From Lithospermum erythrorhizon (Eukaryota; Streptophyta; Magnoliopsida; Boraginales; Boraginaceae): DNA of 64,000 bases. A program made the position numbers and the translations under genes. Below the pieces are notes generated by a model that was not told where the DNA came from, did not search any database, and worked only from the letters and a program-made list of their open reading frames with translations. Location: assembly GCA_019722365.1 (NCBI GenBank), contig JADFUC010000398.1, positions 62,001-126,000 on the forward strand, given 5' to 3'. Of the stretch, positions 24,887 through 37,439 are shown in pieces (position 1 is the stretch's first letter; each line of letters starts with the position of its first letter).

Positions 24887-27800
24887 ATTATATTTCGAAA
24901 GTATTGATACCATCACCGGTCCCACCACCAACCTATATATATAATAATATAATTTAATCACAGCTGCAACGAGTTATTTCAAGTTCGAGTTTACCGCTTC
25001 ATGGAGAAGCATGGATCAAGTGGGAAATATTTATCCATCCTTAACTACGCGGATGTCTATCGATTAATACTGCTTTGTGAAAATATTTAATCGAGAATTA
25101 TTTTCTCGAAAGGGAGCATCTGCTTACGTTAACTCGAGCAGCACCGATACAATTAAATCAAGGTGGACGGACAATTAGAGAGTATGCAAATAGGTTTAAT
25201 GATCTTTTCTGCTTCTGGCTTCTGGGCTATGACATATCGGTGAACAAAAAAAGATTCACGATTGACGGAATGGCAATCGGAGTTATTCGACTTCGTTATC
25301 ATTAATGATTTTTTCGCAGCACGAGTTGAAAAAATGTCAGACATAAGTAGAAAAGAACAAGTTGAATTCTTTTGATAAGAGAGATAATAAAAGTGGGGAA
25401 ACCAATATATATTCCAGAGCAAATGACGTATGAATTACGGAGTTCGCCGACATCCGATACAACAAATTCGATTTACTCAGAGTCAATTTAGAAATTCCCC
25501 TCACGCAAACTCCCTAATAGCCTCACCGGATCACAAGAATCCATCAAATGATACTACAAGGTTCGGAGGATCTCAAGGAAATTATGGTAGAAACGGTAAA
25601 TGTGCATATTCAAGCTCCGACGCGTAAATGCTTTTTATCATACGATATAGAATTATCCCGATGTAAGCTTATTTGTTTCCGACGTCACAACTGTGACATT
25701 ATCATACTAAGCTTTCCTCGGTCTCGTGATGCTAGTAGTAGTTCCTAAAGATTCTCTCAGCTGCTGCACATGTTGTAGGTGGATTTCAAAGGACGCGGTG
25801 GACTTGCCTGGAAGCCGAGGAAATCAGTGGACGCGAGCCTGGGAGGTGAATGGTAACGTTGCGTCGATTACCGGGCTTAATATTCACAATTACTGCAGTT
25901 AAGCCTCAAAATTCATCCAAAGTCATATGTACCTTTATCTTTATTTCAGAGAGAAGTTAAAGTTTTATTTGATTCTGAAGCTACGCATTCATTTGTTTCC
26001 ACAAGTTTTTCACATCATATTCCTTTATCTTCTGAAATTCTTTCCTTTTCCCTTGTGTTTGATACTCTTGTCGGAAAGTCTGTTATGATTTCTGAAGTAC
26101 TTAGAAATTTTCCATATATAAAATCATAAATTCGATGTGGATTTTTCCTATCAGAAATGACGGATCATTATTATTTCGGTACGGATTGATTGGAAAAAAT
26201 CATGCCATTTATTCATTGCCATCAGTGAGATCGCGGATTTCTAGTCCGGGGTTACTTGAAATTCATTTCTTTGGTGATCGAAAAATACTTCCTTCTTGCC
26301 TTATTTCGGCATTAGTTGCGCGTAAGCTTTTGAAAAAGGGTGTACTGTTATCTTGCTCATGTGGTTGATACGGAGAAAACTAAAGTCAAATTGGAGGATG
26401 TTTATATTGTAAGAGACTATACCAATGTATTTCCTGAAGAATTGCCAGGTGTTCCTCCCGAACGAGAAGTTGAATTTAAGATCAATTTAATTCTCGATAT
26501 TTCTCCACTTCTATATCTCCCATATCGAATGGCTCCTATTGCACTAAAGGGAGTTAAAGACTCACTACAAGAATCGCTAGATAACGGCTTTATCTCGACC
26601 TAGCATTTTCCTCACAAGTGTTTGGGCGCGTTGCTTGGCCAAAAAAAGAAATACGAACTTTCGAGGTTGTGTATTGACATGCATGCTGAAACAATGTAAC
26701 TATTCTCGAAATCGAGGCCCTTACCCATGATTGATGATTTGTTTGACCAACTTAGAAAGGCCAGATAGTTTTTCTAAAATTGATTTGAGATCAGGGTACC
26801 ATAAGTTGAAATTAAGGACGAACATGTTTCTCGAAATCAACATTCAGACTTAGAGCATGACATTTTGAGTTTTTTGTGATGCCATTTGGATTAACGAATG
26901 CCCCTGCAGCTTTTATGGATTTAATTAATCGGGTATTTCGTCATTGCTTGGATAAATTTGTAGTGGTGTTCATTGATGATATTTTGGTATATTCAGTAGT
27001 CGTTAAGAAAGACGAGGAGCATTAAATTATTTTGGAGACTTTAAGGAAAAAATCAATTATTTAAGTTAAATTTTCTAAGCGAAGTTCCGTCAGAAAGTGC
27101 AATTTCCTTTTTCTTTGGGACACGTAATTCTCAAAGCGGCGTATTAGCTGCCGATCCTCATAAAAGGAAGCTTTACGACTGGGAACACTAACCAACGCTA
27201 CGTAACCGAGAAGCTGGTTTACTGGTACTATAAAGCGTTTATAAAGATTCTCATTCTTGCCACACCATTGACTCAATTAACTAGGAACGCGCAATTACAT
27301 GTCTCGAGCGACGATTGCGGAATACCGCTTTTAACGTATCGGAAGAGAAGCCAACTTCCGCCTCTGGGGCTTTTAATTTTCATCGACTCGAGGGTTGCGT
27401 TCATTTACAACGATGTTTCCCTTTACCGTTCGGGATGCTCTAATGCAAAGACGGGCAGTAGGATAGCCTGTATGCATGACGACACTAAAAGAAACTACGA
27501 GCGTGATTATCCACCAGACGATCCGAATCACGCTATTGTCTTCAGACTCTAAGATTTGGAGACACTACTGTATTTTTGAGCTATTACGTCAAATTTTACT
27601 TGATCATAAGAGCTTGAAACACTGGCTCACAAAAAGATCTCGAATTTACAACAAAAGAAGATGGATGAAATTTATCGCTTATTACGATTAGATTCTATCA
27701 ATATCATCCTAAAGCTAACGAATACTGACGCATCGAAATGCGAACTTTCTCGCTTTTACAAATATCGGTCAAGGAACCAATGGCTGATATGAAGAGAATT

Positions 27801-29336
27801 TGTGTTAATTTTGAAGTTGGAGTGAACGGGAATCTTTTGGCGCAAATAAGAGTTAGACCAATTCTTCTTGATCAAATCTTAGAACTTCATAACAAAAAAG
27901 ATGAAAAACTACGTAAGATAATCGGCGAAGTAAAGAACGGGAGCGCATCATATTTTGTAACGAGATGATGGAATTCTACAATATATGGCGTAATATTTGC
28001 ACTCTATTCCATGAATCAAGAGAGAAATTTTGGAAGAAGCTCGTGAATGCTCCATATAAAGATGCATCCCGGTAAGCATTTCAAGCATGTATCGGCATTT
28101 GAAAACATTCTATCGGGTGGCAAAAAATGAAAGAGGATTGGCCGAATTGTAGCTGCTGTTTGACTTGCCAAAAAGTAAAAATTGAACATAGACATCCAAA
28201 TAGGTTATTGAAACCCTTTCCAATTCCTCAGTGGACATAGGAACACATTACCATGGATTTTGTTAATACCAAGAACATTTAAGAGGAACGATGGTATTTA
28301 GTTGATAGGCTTTCGAAGTCAGCTCATTTTATACCAATAAGATCGACCTATGGTCCCGAACAGTTAGCAAAATTATATGTTGATCAAATTGTACGCACGG
28401 CCATGGAGTGCCGGCCAAGAACTATCAGATCCACTGCGACGCTAGATTCACTTCACAATTTCTGGGAAAGGTTTTCAAGCAGTCAATGGGTTCGGTGGTT
28501 AACCCGAGTACTTCATTTCCCACCCCAATCGACTGGCAAGAAGAAAGAACTATTCGGGGCTATTGAGGATATGTTTGGTGGTGCTTGTTTATTAGATTTT
28601 TCTAGTCATTGACGATTAATTACCAGCATGGAGTTTCGTGATACAATAATAGTTTTATGGTAGTAGTCCAAATGTCACCTTTAAAGCTCTTTTACGGGAG
28701 AAGATGTCTTAACTCCCCGTATGTCGAAACGGCGGTGAGAAAAGAAAATATATGGTTTTGAGCTAGTTGAAAAATCCATAAGAGAATAAAACTAATACAA
28801 CAACACTTGAGGACGGCACAAGATAAACACAACAAATATGCTGATCGTCCCGGATAGACTTAAGTTTTGAAGTTGGTGATAAAGTATTTTACGGATTCTC
28901 CCCTCAAACGGGTGTTTCAGATTCTGAAAGAATGGAAAATCGAGCCCAATTTATATATCGACCATACGCAGACATTGCTAAAAGCTGTAATTCAACACGC
29001 ATCAGACAAATTTTACCTCCGAACCCAACGACCATAATGTTTTCCATGTATCTTGCCTTTCGAAGTATATTCACGATTTAATCTCACATTCAAGTCTCAC
29101 CGATTAAACATAAAGCAGCATCTACATAATAGAGAGGAACTGGGCCAAAATCTTAGATCGTAAGGTATTACGTTAATAAGGTTATTCAATAAGTGCTGTG
29201 TAATCAACTGATGGGTGGCTACCTAGTGAGAGAAGAAGATGTTAAGATTCATCATCCATACCTTTACCGATTTAAGGCTATGAGCGCCAGATGTGTTCAA
29301 ATTTCTGAGGACGAATTTTTGTTAAGTAGGTAGACC
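24887..29336 (+). mobile_element. Ty3-gypsy gag-pol, chromovirus-like, decayed
   Basis: Domains appear in the usual gypsy order in shifting frames. The gag C-terminus is GRTIREYANRFNDL at about 25164-25205. Protease-like DSEATHSFVS (normally DSGATHSF) is near 25970-26000. The reverse transcriptase N-terminus (NVFPEELPGVPPEREVEF, then PYRMAPIALK) is at about 26423-26550. The palm is [20 protein letters not shown] at about 26874-26935, with catalytic [11 protein letters not shown] at about 26961-26994. The pre-integrase region is 27738-27968, and CLTCQKVKIEH-type zinc finger remnants lie near 28150-28190. Integrase is MDFVNT (about 28254), then VDRLSKSAHFIPI (about 28298-28345). LYGRRC lies near 28690. 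The end (EDEFLLS) near 29310-29325 directly precedes an LTR-like start. The RNase H region is poorly readable and a chromodomain is not evident. The 5' LTR is missing or displaced by copy 2 of the other gypsy LTR. Confidence 0.82.
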
Positions 29337-31260
29337 GAAATAACCCGAATTTTCTTGGCGATCTGCTAATATACTGAAAGATTGCCCACTTAAAAAACAA
29401 ATGAACTAAACAAGTATATGGTAAATTACTACTCATCTTTTTCCTCCTAACTAAGTAAGGAAAATGACACCTCCTATCATGCCCAACGCCACCTCCAACT
29501 TGCTTATTTTACTTCAAAGCTAAGCAACCTCATTCTAATAAAAACTCAATCCTAACTACTTAAGTTAAACACACAATAAAAATATTTCGCTTCTTCTTCC
29601 TCTCAAGCGTTGAACTCCACTCCCCTGCTCCTAAATTTTTTTTCTTCTTTTGTTATTATTCTACTCTTAAATCATAATCTTAAAGCTTTCTTTTCAAGCT
29701 TCGCATGAAAAGCGTATAAGTATATCATTTTTATTGGTTATATAACTAGTTTTATAATTATGTCAAGTTACTTTAATTAGTTAAATTCATCCATTAATGA
29801 TATTTAGAGTATATATTTAATGGTTTAAATATAAGTATGTTGTTATAGGTTATAAATTTATCTACTTAAATTTTGTCAAGTATGTAGTAAATTGATTACT
29901 TATAATATAATAAACTAAATTATAGAATCATATGTTAGTTCTGTAGTTTAACTATTAATAGATTTTGGATAGTAGTATTCAATTATTCTCGATATAACTA
30001 ATATAGTTTAGATATAGACAAAAGCTGTACCTGCACACTAGTATATCGTAGTGGATTTAAATTGCATAAGTTCAAGCCGAGTTCAAATTTAGTAGCTATT
30101 GTTAGTTAAAGTTACTAAAATAAAAGTAATTGTTATTATTATGTTCTTTAGCGCGATATCGAAAGAAGGCTGTTTCAGTAGTAAAAGTTGTTTATATTTC
30201 GGCCGTATTGAGGCGAGTATTTATATTCAATGACATAACCTTCATATATATCAGGTATATGTAAGTTTCATAGTTTTGGCTTAAATGAAATATATACGTG
30301 ATGAAGTTATATACGCGATATGCGGATATCGAGACTCAGAACGCTGAAAGTATCATATATGATCGGGCCAAGCGATATCTCGAGTTATATATACGACGAC
30401 GCTGACATTGGTTTACGCGATTGTTGGTTAATTATATTCAAGTTAGTTGGTACTCTCCCTGCGCTGAAGAAAGCCCCTGCTTTCACGGAAAGTAGAAGAA
30501 CTGCAGAATCGATCTTATACTATTTTGTTCTCGCCACGAAGAGGAAGAACGAGTAATTGATTATTTTGTCCTCGCTTTGTCGAGTAAGCAACGAGTGACG
30601 CCGTTTATTGGGAGGGAGTAGACTCTGGCTTAGAAGGCTCTGACAGCTTATTGCTTAAGCCGTAAGTGGATATTCTTGACTATGTACGATAGTTTACTTT
30701 GTTGGATTATTTGATATGATTATATTATCGGATATTATTGAATTATTTTGGATTATTTGAGTGATTCTATTAAATCGTTGGTATTATACGTTACATACGC
30801 ATATATATATACGATTAGTTATGGTTCAAGTATAAATATTCATTGAAATTTTTAGCTCACCCCCTTTATTTGGGGACTCCCGTAATTTTGTAGTCAAGAC
30901 GCTCGCGCTGCACCATCTGAGAGAGCCGAGTTTAATCGTAGGTACGCCAAGCGGTTAGATATTCTCAAATTTTTCTTCTTCGGATCCTCATAGTTTTGTA
31001 GTGTATGACAGAAATGTTGTATATTTTGATCACGTTATATATATATATATATCTGTGTGTGTGTTTTGATATTGATATAAATATTGTCTTAGAGATTTTA
31101 GATTTATTGTCGCAAGCAAGACTGACAGATATTTTCGCCGCTTTTCCTACTGCGTGACACGCATGACTGGATGTAGATTACTAACGATCTTAGCTTTGTA
31201 ATGCTAGCTCGCCTCGCTGTCATTCGATTTTTCGGTTTTATAATAATATAATATAAAAGT
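29337..31260 (+). mobile_element. Probable 3' LTR of the gypsy element
   Basis: It begins right after the end of pol with AAATAACCCGAATTTTC, resembling the TGTAATAACCC-type start of chromovirus LTRs. It has no homologous 5' partner in the window, so the right edge is only a guess from the return to plain AT-rich DNA. A weak 78-aa ORF at 30320-30556 is not supported as a gene. A TA/TG microsatellite lies near the end. Confidence 0.4.
31036..31066. repeat. (TA)n(TG)n microsatellite
   Basis: A run of TA dinucleotides is followed by CTGTGTGTGTGT, within the probable gypsy LTR. Confidence 0.8.
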
Positions 31261-32245
31261 TCTGTAATTTCAAATTATAATAATATATACATAAATTTCA
31301 ACCACATACACCAAACGCATTTATAATCGTATGCCCGAATGTGATTGCTTATTAAATTGACATTAACAGATTGCTTCAAATACACGCACAGCCAATAAAT
31401 ATAGGCCCCAAACATATTACTGAAGACACGCTGCATTATCATTGATTATTAACATATACTTCCAAACATTCACCAAATATACGATTTCAAAACTAAAATG
31501 TAGTATATTCCACATTTTAAACTAAAATAGTTACAAACTAAAAATATCACAAATAAAAATATTTTAAACAAAATATATATACTCGGTTCAATTCGGGTTC
31601 GGTTTATGCTAAAACCGAAACCGATTAATTTTTGTCGGTTTGATTTTTTTCCCTACCATTTAGGTTCGGTTTTATTTTTTTTTCAACCAAATCGATAAAA
31701 ATTCGATTCGATTCGATTCGATTGGTTTGAACCGAACGGATAACATCATGTCGGAGGTTACTCTGGTGATTAGTGTCTTAACGAGTAGATATTATTTCAT
31801 TGGTCTAGTGACCTTTATGACTAACGTTGATTAATATTCTTACTTTACTCTAGATCAGTAATAAAAATGGGGTACTTCAAGTACCTAAATAAATTTAATA
31901 TAGAAATGGACGAAGTAGTATACGAGTATCCCATAAAGCAGAGTATGAGTATGGCATGTACAAGATTCTAAGATGATAACCATAACATCAAAGAAAACGG
32001 ATAAATGCAAAGGAAACACTGAAATGCATGATGTTTTGCCTTCAGTTGCTTATTGAAACCTGATCATAAGGTGGTCATTCAGATGGAAGTTGTATGATTT
32101 CGACAACGAGAAAGACTGCCAATGGTTATCGAAGTTTGCATCACCTTACACTAGCATTCATTTGTAGGCAAAGTTACAACAAGATCGTAGACCAGATCCT
32201 TCTTGCCACGATCGTAAGGTAAGCAGCTTGTCAACCAGTTATCTC
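31261..32245. other. Intergenic DNA downstream of the TOM1-like gene
   Basis: AT-rich, with a stretch at 31580-31740 full of CGGTT/AACCG motifs (CCGAAACCGATT and similar) and a short CGATT tandem at 31701-31724. Such TTCGGTT-rich patches often mark worn non-autonomous elements. The right end should contain the 3' untranslated region of the TOM1-like gene. Confidence 0.35.
31701..31724. repeat. CGATT short tandem repeat
   Basis: Four to five copies of ATTCG/CGATT in tandem, ending in GGTTTGAACCG. Confidence 0.8.
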
Positions 32246-35200
32246 TCATAACTGTGCTTCATGTTGAGTCGTGTCGTGAAGAGCCTGGCCAGTACTCTTG
32301 GGCACACTGCTGGACTCAGTTTTTTCTTCTTTTAAAGAATCTGCTTTATCAGTAGAGGTATGCTTTTCGTCCTGCTTAGAAGGTTTAGCTTCTTTAGTGT
32401 CAGATCCTTCTTGCTGTTCTTCTGCAACAGAAATATTAGGCGATTCTGGCTCCAAAGCAGCTGCTAATTCTTCATATTTGGAAGTGATTTGCTGAAGCTC
32501 GTCATGGAGGTTTAGAGCATCAAACATCATGACCTCATCATCAGAAGTGCTTTGGATGATCCTCTGCATAACAGGAAGAGAATGTTTGCACTTCTCATAC
32601 ATGCTTACTGTTAGCTCTTCCTGAAGACCATGCGGAAGAAAAATTTCAGAGATCACGAAAACACCAATATGTTCTAAAGATAATTAGAATGATATGGGAT
32701 CTGGGAGACGTGCCTAATAAGTCGATACTACTTCCAGTTTTTAATATTTGTCAATCTAGACTTTTACACACTCAGTAAGAACTATAAGACTTGCATTTAA
32801 GCCCTTCATTAGCAATACAAAATTGGTTGTATTAGTCTTATAAACTGTCAATAGATTGAATCTAAGATGATAAAGTAGGGAATTTGTTCAAAGGTAAAAC
32901 ATGAGTCGAGAAAACTAAAAAATTGATTAGACAAAAAATTGAATAGAAAAAGTAGGCTACTCAAACGTCAAGTAATTAAAAACAACTCTCCTAAACTAGG
33001 ATGCCAGTATGAAAAAACGGAGGGAGTATTACTTTTCTTTTTCAGTATCATCTCTATCAAATGCTATCACGCATCAGTATAGAGCTTATTTAATCGTCTT
33101 CTAATTTAGCTAACTCCACTTAAGCAACAATTGCTATACCTTTAAAACAGAAGATGCTAACAATTACTCAACTTTTCCCAAGTTTAAGTATGTTTAAATC
33201 ACTATAACAAAAATTCACACCATACAATGAAACCAACTTCTGCATTTAATTTTGTAACTCATTACCATGTTACCATCACATGCGACTAAATAAAGGAATA
33301 CTGTATATATCATCACTTATCCTTGTCGAGGGCTGTTTATCAATTATATTGAAAATTAAACCAGGGGGAACCATGGCAGAACCACCTATCCACTTCAATC
33401 TCTTATCATTCTTATCCTATCTTAGCAAAAACTATAACTTTATAGGACATCACTCATAAACAATGACTTAGCAAAGACATTTTTTCAAATTGTTGTAGTT
33501 ATCAGTTGGTCTGCAATTGTTAGTCAAAGTTGCTGCTACATTTGCTAGTGGTGAATCTTCCGTACAACTCCACAACTCCTTTTTAGAAATCAACTTTGAC
33601 AGTTCTGTTCGGTTAATAATTAACACTACTTAGTTTCACTTCCTCATTATAGTACCACCACAACTAAATAGTATCTTGTCAAAATGGCTAGAAGGCCTTT
33701 AAAGATACTAGAAACTGAGCAGAATATAAAATACTCTCTCCGTTCCCTTTTAGTTGACATCACATGGCTAAAATAAACAAATACTCTCTCCGTTCCCTTT
33801 TACTAACCTTGATAGGCTTTGGTTCACCTTCTGTGTTCAATATGCTGGAGAGGATTTCAAGACTATTCCTGCTTATTACAAGAAACTCTTTCTTTTCTTC
33901 AACTGTTTGGAAACTGTACGCCACAAAGGATTCTGGAACTTCATCTTGCATACCCATGGGTGGAACTGGGTATGCTGGAGGAGGCGACAATGGCTGTTGC
34001 TCAAAATATGATTCCAAATTTGCTGGCGTTTCTGAAGGTAACACTTTAGTCTTCAAGCTCTGTAAAAGCTCAGAACTATGAGGTAAAACATAAGCATACA
34101 TAAATCGACACATGCATTAGCTATGGAAATCTAATCAAAGAAAAAACGAAGAAACATAATATATGTGCAATAGAACATGAAAAAAAAGAGCATAAAAAAC
34201 AGTTTCCGGAGAACGTTACTAAGAAACTTGTAAGGTAACCTGACAAAGCACAATTTGCCAAAATTCAACTAACACACAGGCTAACTTTTACCTCAAAACA
34301 AAAAAGAACCCTTTTTAATCGTATTATTCATTAGATGACCTTCAGGAACTCTAGTGGAATATTTGCAGACTCATGGTGAGTTATAAATCAATAGAATATG
34401 CTGAATAATTAACTCTTAAACAGCTTTAAACACTAACAGATATTAATCCCTCACATATACTTAAAACAGCTTTAAACACTAACAAATATTAATCCCTCGC
34501 ATATATATCATCACAAAGCACAGCCTTTAAATCTACAGATAACCTTAAGCAAACAGAATATTCCCTCCATTCCAAACAAACATTGTCCCGTTTGATTTCC
34601 AATGGTCAAAATTAACAAACTTTGCGATTTTAATTGACACCCAAAACTTCGATTTGAATCAAAATTATCAACATCGATACTAAAGTTCGTCAAAAATACT
34701 ATTTCTAATATACTTTCACCAAATATTATACAATATATACACAAATATTTGAGTATCAAAATTCAAAATTGGACAATCCTTTCGGGATGGAGGAATTAAT
34801 TTACTAAATTCATTCAATCATCACGAGAAATCATCAAACAAAATGGGCAAAAGTGTTCATACTACAACATATCACCAAATATTATACAACATATACAAAA
34901 ATATTGAGTATCAAAATTCAAAATTGGACAATCTTTTCAGGACGAATGTATTAATTACTAAAATCATTTAATCATCACAACAAAACACACTACAAAACTG
35001 CCAAAAAAGGCTCCTCACTACCTCATACCTTTGTCGAAAAACGGGCAAATACTCCAACTAATTAGAAAATCACTCAATCATCACAAGATCATTCAATCAT
35101 CACAAGAAAACATACAACAAAACATCAAACAAAATGGGTAAAAGGGTTCATACTACAACATATACAAAACTATCAGAGTATCAAAATCCAAATTGGACAA

Positions 35201-35720
35201 TATAAAATCGACAAAAAAGGCTTGTCACTACCTCATAAGTTTGTCGAAAAATGGGCAAATACTCCAACTCCTTAGACTCCCCCCAAGCTCTAATCAACTG
35301 CATAGCCCTGACCCTATTCCCCTGATCCACTTTGGTATCCTCAATCATCTTGACCAACTCCTCCACCACCTTCTCCGACGCCACCTCAGACGACACCCTA
35401 TCACAATTCGTCGTACACGCCTCCATCAACTCAAGACTCAACCGTTGACTAACCACACTCTTCCCCACCACCTTCCTCTTCAAAGCCTTCACAACCTCAG
35501 AACCACTAATCTCATCCCCATTAATCAACGAACAAATCCGCAAATTCAAACCCCAATTGGGTTCCTCAAGGGTTTCCAAGGTTGCTTCATCAACAAGCTT
35601 TGATTCTGGTGTGGGGGTGTTTAAGAGGTCTTTCAGGAGGTCTTTCATTTGGGCACTGGAGGTTTTCAGTTTGTCTGTGAAGGAGGATGAAGCGAGTTTG
35701 AGTTTGTCGAATTTGTCCAT
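32246..35720 (-). CDS. TOM1-like protein (VHS and GAT domains), three exons
   Basis: Exons (minus): 35232-35720, 33808-34059 and 32246-32620, with GT/AG borders, all joining in phase 0 to give 371 aa. The VHS domain covers about residues 42-163 (EATLETLEEPNWGLNLRI, then MQLIRAWGE), and the GAT domain about 225-310 (LTVSMYEKCKHSLPVMQRII, LNLHDELQQITSKYEEL). A proline-rich PPPAYPVPP linker lies between them. The tail is polar and acidic, without an obvious clathrin box. Plant TOM1-like (TOL) proteins bind ubiquitinated membrane cargo and pass it to ESCRT for vacuolar degradation. Length and a short lysine-rich start (MDKFDKLKLAS) fit the TOL1/TOL2 type, but I cannot separate these. An upstream in-frame ATG at 35897 would add 59 residues unlike the family, so I chose 35720. 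The VHS domain ends before the usual DLKSKGIEFP extension. Intron 1 carries MITEs, and intron 2 begins with a MITE-like repeat. Confidence 0.88.
33729..33802. repeat. Direct repeat at the intron 2 donor of the TOM1-like gene
   Basis: The same 24-base block (AAATACTCTCTCCG...CTTTTA) occurs at 33729-33752 and 33779-33802. It resembles a MITE terminus (CTCTCTCCGTTCCC). Its right copy ends five bases inside the intron 2 donor (GT at 33807-33806 on the minus strand). Confidence 0.75.
34561..34796. mobile_element. Stowaway-like MITE in intron 1 of the TOM1-like gene
   Basis: The left end TTCCCTCCATTCCAAAC and the right end TTCGGGATGGAGGAA form an imperfect inverted repeat, and TA precedes the left end. 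Parts of the same family recur at about 34865-34955 (ATTATACAACATATAC, GTATCAAAATTCAAAATTGG) and as a short piece near 35160-35200. Confidence 0.7.
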
Positions 35721-35897
35721 TTTTGTTTGGGTTTGTAGAGGTTTTTGGACAATTGTTTTGGGACAAGATATTGATGTAGTGAAATGGTGATTGTCGTAGT
35801 TTTGACTTAGATACGCGTGGGGTTGTTCTATTTTGGAGTGGGGTTGCATCATGGGACCCATTGCTTTTAACTTTCTTTTCATAACGTCTACCACCAT

Positions 35898-36300
35898 TAA
35901 TTTATAATATCCGTTTCATATTAGTCGGTAAAATCATTTCCTTCAGATTTCTCGATTTTTTTTATTCCCTTTTTTCCGATTTTTAAATCCACTTTCATTT
36001 TTCTCAAACTTTCAGAAAATTTTACTCAAACCATTAAAATTATTCCCAACAAAAAAGCCTCCATTACAAAACATCAAAACCATCCCATCTCAAATTTCTT
36101 CAGATATGCAAAAGATGGCAAACTAATGTTTGGAGGTATTACAGATGGTATCTGTATCACGAAAGAAATTTTTTATTATTTATATGTGCTCCGAATAATA
36201 AAAGCGCTTTTTGGGAAAATCTTTAAGGTATAAGAATATTTATCGACGGATTGGGGTCGTATTAGTCTAGTATTTTCTACGTATCTTGCGCGTCACATAG
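35898..36300. promoter_or_regulatory. Upstream region of the TOM1-like gene
   Basis: About 400 bases between the gene and the Tat/Ogre-like element. It is pyrimidine-rich on the plus strand at 35935-36010. No clear TATA box or named box could be assigned on the minus strand. Confidence 0.3.
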
Positions 36301-37439
36301 TATAAAACGATTTGATATGGCTTCAGTGGCCGAGGCAGTGCTTGATTTGAAGATATGTATGCAGGCAGGGGTCGGGGCGAGGAGCGACCTTTGACTTGAG
36401 ATATAGTCGGGCGGGGTGCCCAGGCAGCCTGTAATCCCGGAGTGTGGTTGTTTGAACGATGGTTGTCTTTGAGCTTGGATCGTGAAATGTGAAATTGTGG
36501 ATAATAGGACTTGGACTCACTCGGCAGCCGAGGTTAGGTATAGGCTAGGCTGGGGCGCCTTCTTTGACTTGGATAGGTGGACGGACTAGGCTTGACCTGT
36601 GACTTAGATAGGCATTTAATTTGGATGTTTGACCGCTTGATATGGATAAAATTTGGTGGTACTTTGATGAGCGCTATAGGCTTCGGTGGGATTCTACAGC
36701 CCCAGCGGCGCTTGCCTGAGCTAAGCATGCGATCTTTGGAGGTGAAGCCGAGAGAACTGAGCAGGCGATCCACTCTTTGATTTGACTTGAGGGTTGAGCG
36801 AGGCGGTACAGTGCAAATCGGAGAACTTTGTGGGATGGTCGCCTCTTACCGAGAGGATTTTATAAATTTATTTGATCTACTGCTTTGGTTTTTCTTTGTA
36901 TCTGTTTTTGTGTGTTGACTTGTGATGCAGGGGGTCATATCTCCCTAGATTGCTACGTTGTCTTGATGAGAACCACCCATGATCTTGAATATGTCGAGTA
37001 GACTAATGCATTGATGTGACCCCTCGAAATTGGGTAGGTTTGAGATTTTAGATATTTGAATTACGAAACCACAATGATTCAGTATGAATTTTACATGTTG
37101 AAAAAATATTTTGGCCATATCTTCTTGCTGGATTTTAATACGTTTTTTAATGTTCTTTATATGAATTAAATGGGTATCTGACCCCTCAATCTTTTGTCTT
37201 TTGGACTCTTTTGCATTTGAGCTTTTCTTCATGTCCGAATGGGACATGGAGCAGACCATGTCCCTTTTTTATGCATATGCTTGCTTTTTTGTTGCTTCTT
37301 TTTAGCCTTGTTCGGGATGGTGGGGGTTAGATGAGGTGGTAACCCGTACCCTTTTTTGCTTTACGCATGTAACCTACGCCTGGGGTGGGGTTAGTTGCTG
37401 ATGGGTTCTTTAGATTTCGGCCTCTTGTTTTCTTTCCCG

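Noticed and set aside
30320..30556. 78-aa plus ORF in the probable gypsy LTR
   Set aside because: No family resemblance, located in non-coding LTR-like DNA.
35193..35603. 136-aa plus ORF
   Set aside because: Antisense shadow of exon 1 of the TOM1-like gene. Low-complexity His/Leu/Arg translation.
35721..35897. Upstream ATG adding 59 residues to the TOM1-like protein
   Set aside because: The added residues are unlike the family, and the MDKFDKLK start at 35720 matches known TOM1-like N-termini. Not excluded without transcripts.
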